Shown here piece after piece: positions 63,541-64,000 of a DNA stretch of 64,000 nt (within the stretch, counting starts at the first letter, position 1; each line of letters starts with the position of its first letter). Position numbers and translations under genes: made by a program. The stretch spans positions 248,001-312,000 of the forward strand of contig CANMFU010000003.1 in the NCBI GenBank assembly GCA_947497295.1, read 5' to 3'. Below the pieces are notes generated by a model, which made no database searches, was not told the origin of the DNA, and was given only the letters and a program-made list of their open reading frames with translations. The stretch comes from an uncultured Roseovarius sp. Its GTDB lineage: Bacteria; Pseudomonadota; Alphaproteobacteria; Rhodobacterales; Rhodobacteraceae.

Positions 63541-64000
63541 TGACGATCCTGCCGGGGACGACAATGACTTTCTTGGGCTGGGCCCCCTCCAGCGCACGCT
63601 GAACAGCATCGGTTGCCAGTGCGACTTTTTCAACCTCATCCTTAGCCATATCCTGCGGCACCTGAATTTCGGTGCGCCGTTTGCCATTGATCTGCACCGG
63701 GATTGTGATCGTATCATCGTGCATCATCGCCGGGTCGGCCACTGGCCATGGCGCGATGGCAATCAACCCCTCGCCGCCCAGCATCTGCCAGATTTCCTCG
63801 GCCAGATGCGGTGTCATCGGCGACATCAGCTGCGCCAGCGTGCGCGCCGCCTGCCGTTTGGCGGCGTTGGCTGCATCGCTTTTCGCTAGCACGCCGGTAA
63901 AGGCATAAAGCCGCGCAATCGCCGCGTTGAAGCCAAACGACTCGACGCCAACGGTAACATCATGGATCGCCTTGTGCATCTCGCGCAGCAGCGCCTCATC
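63527..64000 (-). CDS. leuS: Leucyl-tRNA synthetase, C-terminal part (partial)
   Basis: The last 157 residues of LeuRS; the rest lies beyond the right edge. It includes part of the anticodon-binding helical domain ('[20 protein letters not shown]') and the C-terminal module ('[16 protein letters not shown]' and '[13 protein letters not shown]'). The ending and the following lptE-holA order fit a bacterial LeuRS. Confidence 0.93.
   Translation of the reverse strand, partial: DEALLREMHKAIHDVTVGVESFGFNAAIARLYAFTGVLAKSDAANAAKRQAARTLAQLMSPMTPHLAEEIWQMLGGEGLIAIAPWPVADPAMMHDDTITIPVQINGKRRTEIQVPQDMAKDEVEKVALATDAVQRALEGAQPKKVIVVPGRIVNVVI

Overview
The window is chromosomal DNA from an alphaproteobacterium of the Rhodobacteraceae, most likely the Roseobacter group. 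The evidence is a PhyR/NepR/EcfG general-stress module, a complete ccoNOQP-ccoGHIS set beside an FnrL-type regulator, PHB genes, a SitABCD manganese transporter, high G+C codon use, and many ATGA stop/start overlaps. The gene order is dense and almost all of it looks like core genome. I saw no rRNA, tRNA or CRISPR array.

Layout. 1-3.7 kb: general stress response (ecfG partial, nepR, phyR) with small envelope-stress genes (DUF1328, DUF883, YqjE-like, YihY/BrkB, PLDc_N); three good EcfG promoters can be read here. 3.8-9.3 kb: an orphan lipoprotein, two tandem sulfotransferases, a major porin with a TTG start, a class II aldolase and a cupin. 9.3-10.1 kb: the remains of an IS5-family transposase. 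10.2-16.1 kb: DDAH, an AruH-like arginine transaminase, a TetR regulator and a divergent polar amino acid ABC transporter, probably an arginine/methylarginine uptake and catabolism locus. 16.2-19.8 kb: sitABCD. 19.9-27.8 kb: greA with a membrane protein, ETF-QO, a TPR protein, ispE, a polyprenyl diphosphate synthase, DUF2007 and YdcH. 27.9-31.8 kb: phaB and phaA, separated by about 2 kb that holds a frameshifted insertion-element gene. 32-35.2 kb: an EAL protein, tag, and a D-Ala-D-Ala carboxypeptidase with SPOR domain.

35.3-46.4 kb is the microaerobic respiration block: ccoGHIS, a LysR regulator with a divergent 43-residue ORF, ccoNOQP, a universal stress protein and fnrL. FNR boxes lie upstream of ccoG, ccoN and the stress protein, so the window holds both the oxygen sensor and several likely targets. 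46.5-52.3 kb: yejABEF oligopeptide transporter. 52.5-64 kb: a membrane-anchored cytochrome c, pheA, an SRPBCC protein, nudC, a CpdB-like nucleotidase without a visible signal peptide, a zincin, nadE, an exported MORN-repeat protein with about 18 repeats, a GFA-family protein, holA, lptE and the 3' end of leuS.

The most interesting items are the readable EcfG and FNR regulatory architecture, the arginine/methylarginine locus, the LysR/micropeptide pair with a 17-bp palindrome, the MORN protein, and the two transposase relics. I did not find a clearly new multi-gene system. Function calls come from recognising motifs and families by eye, without database searches.
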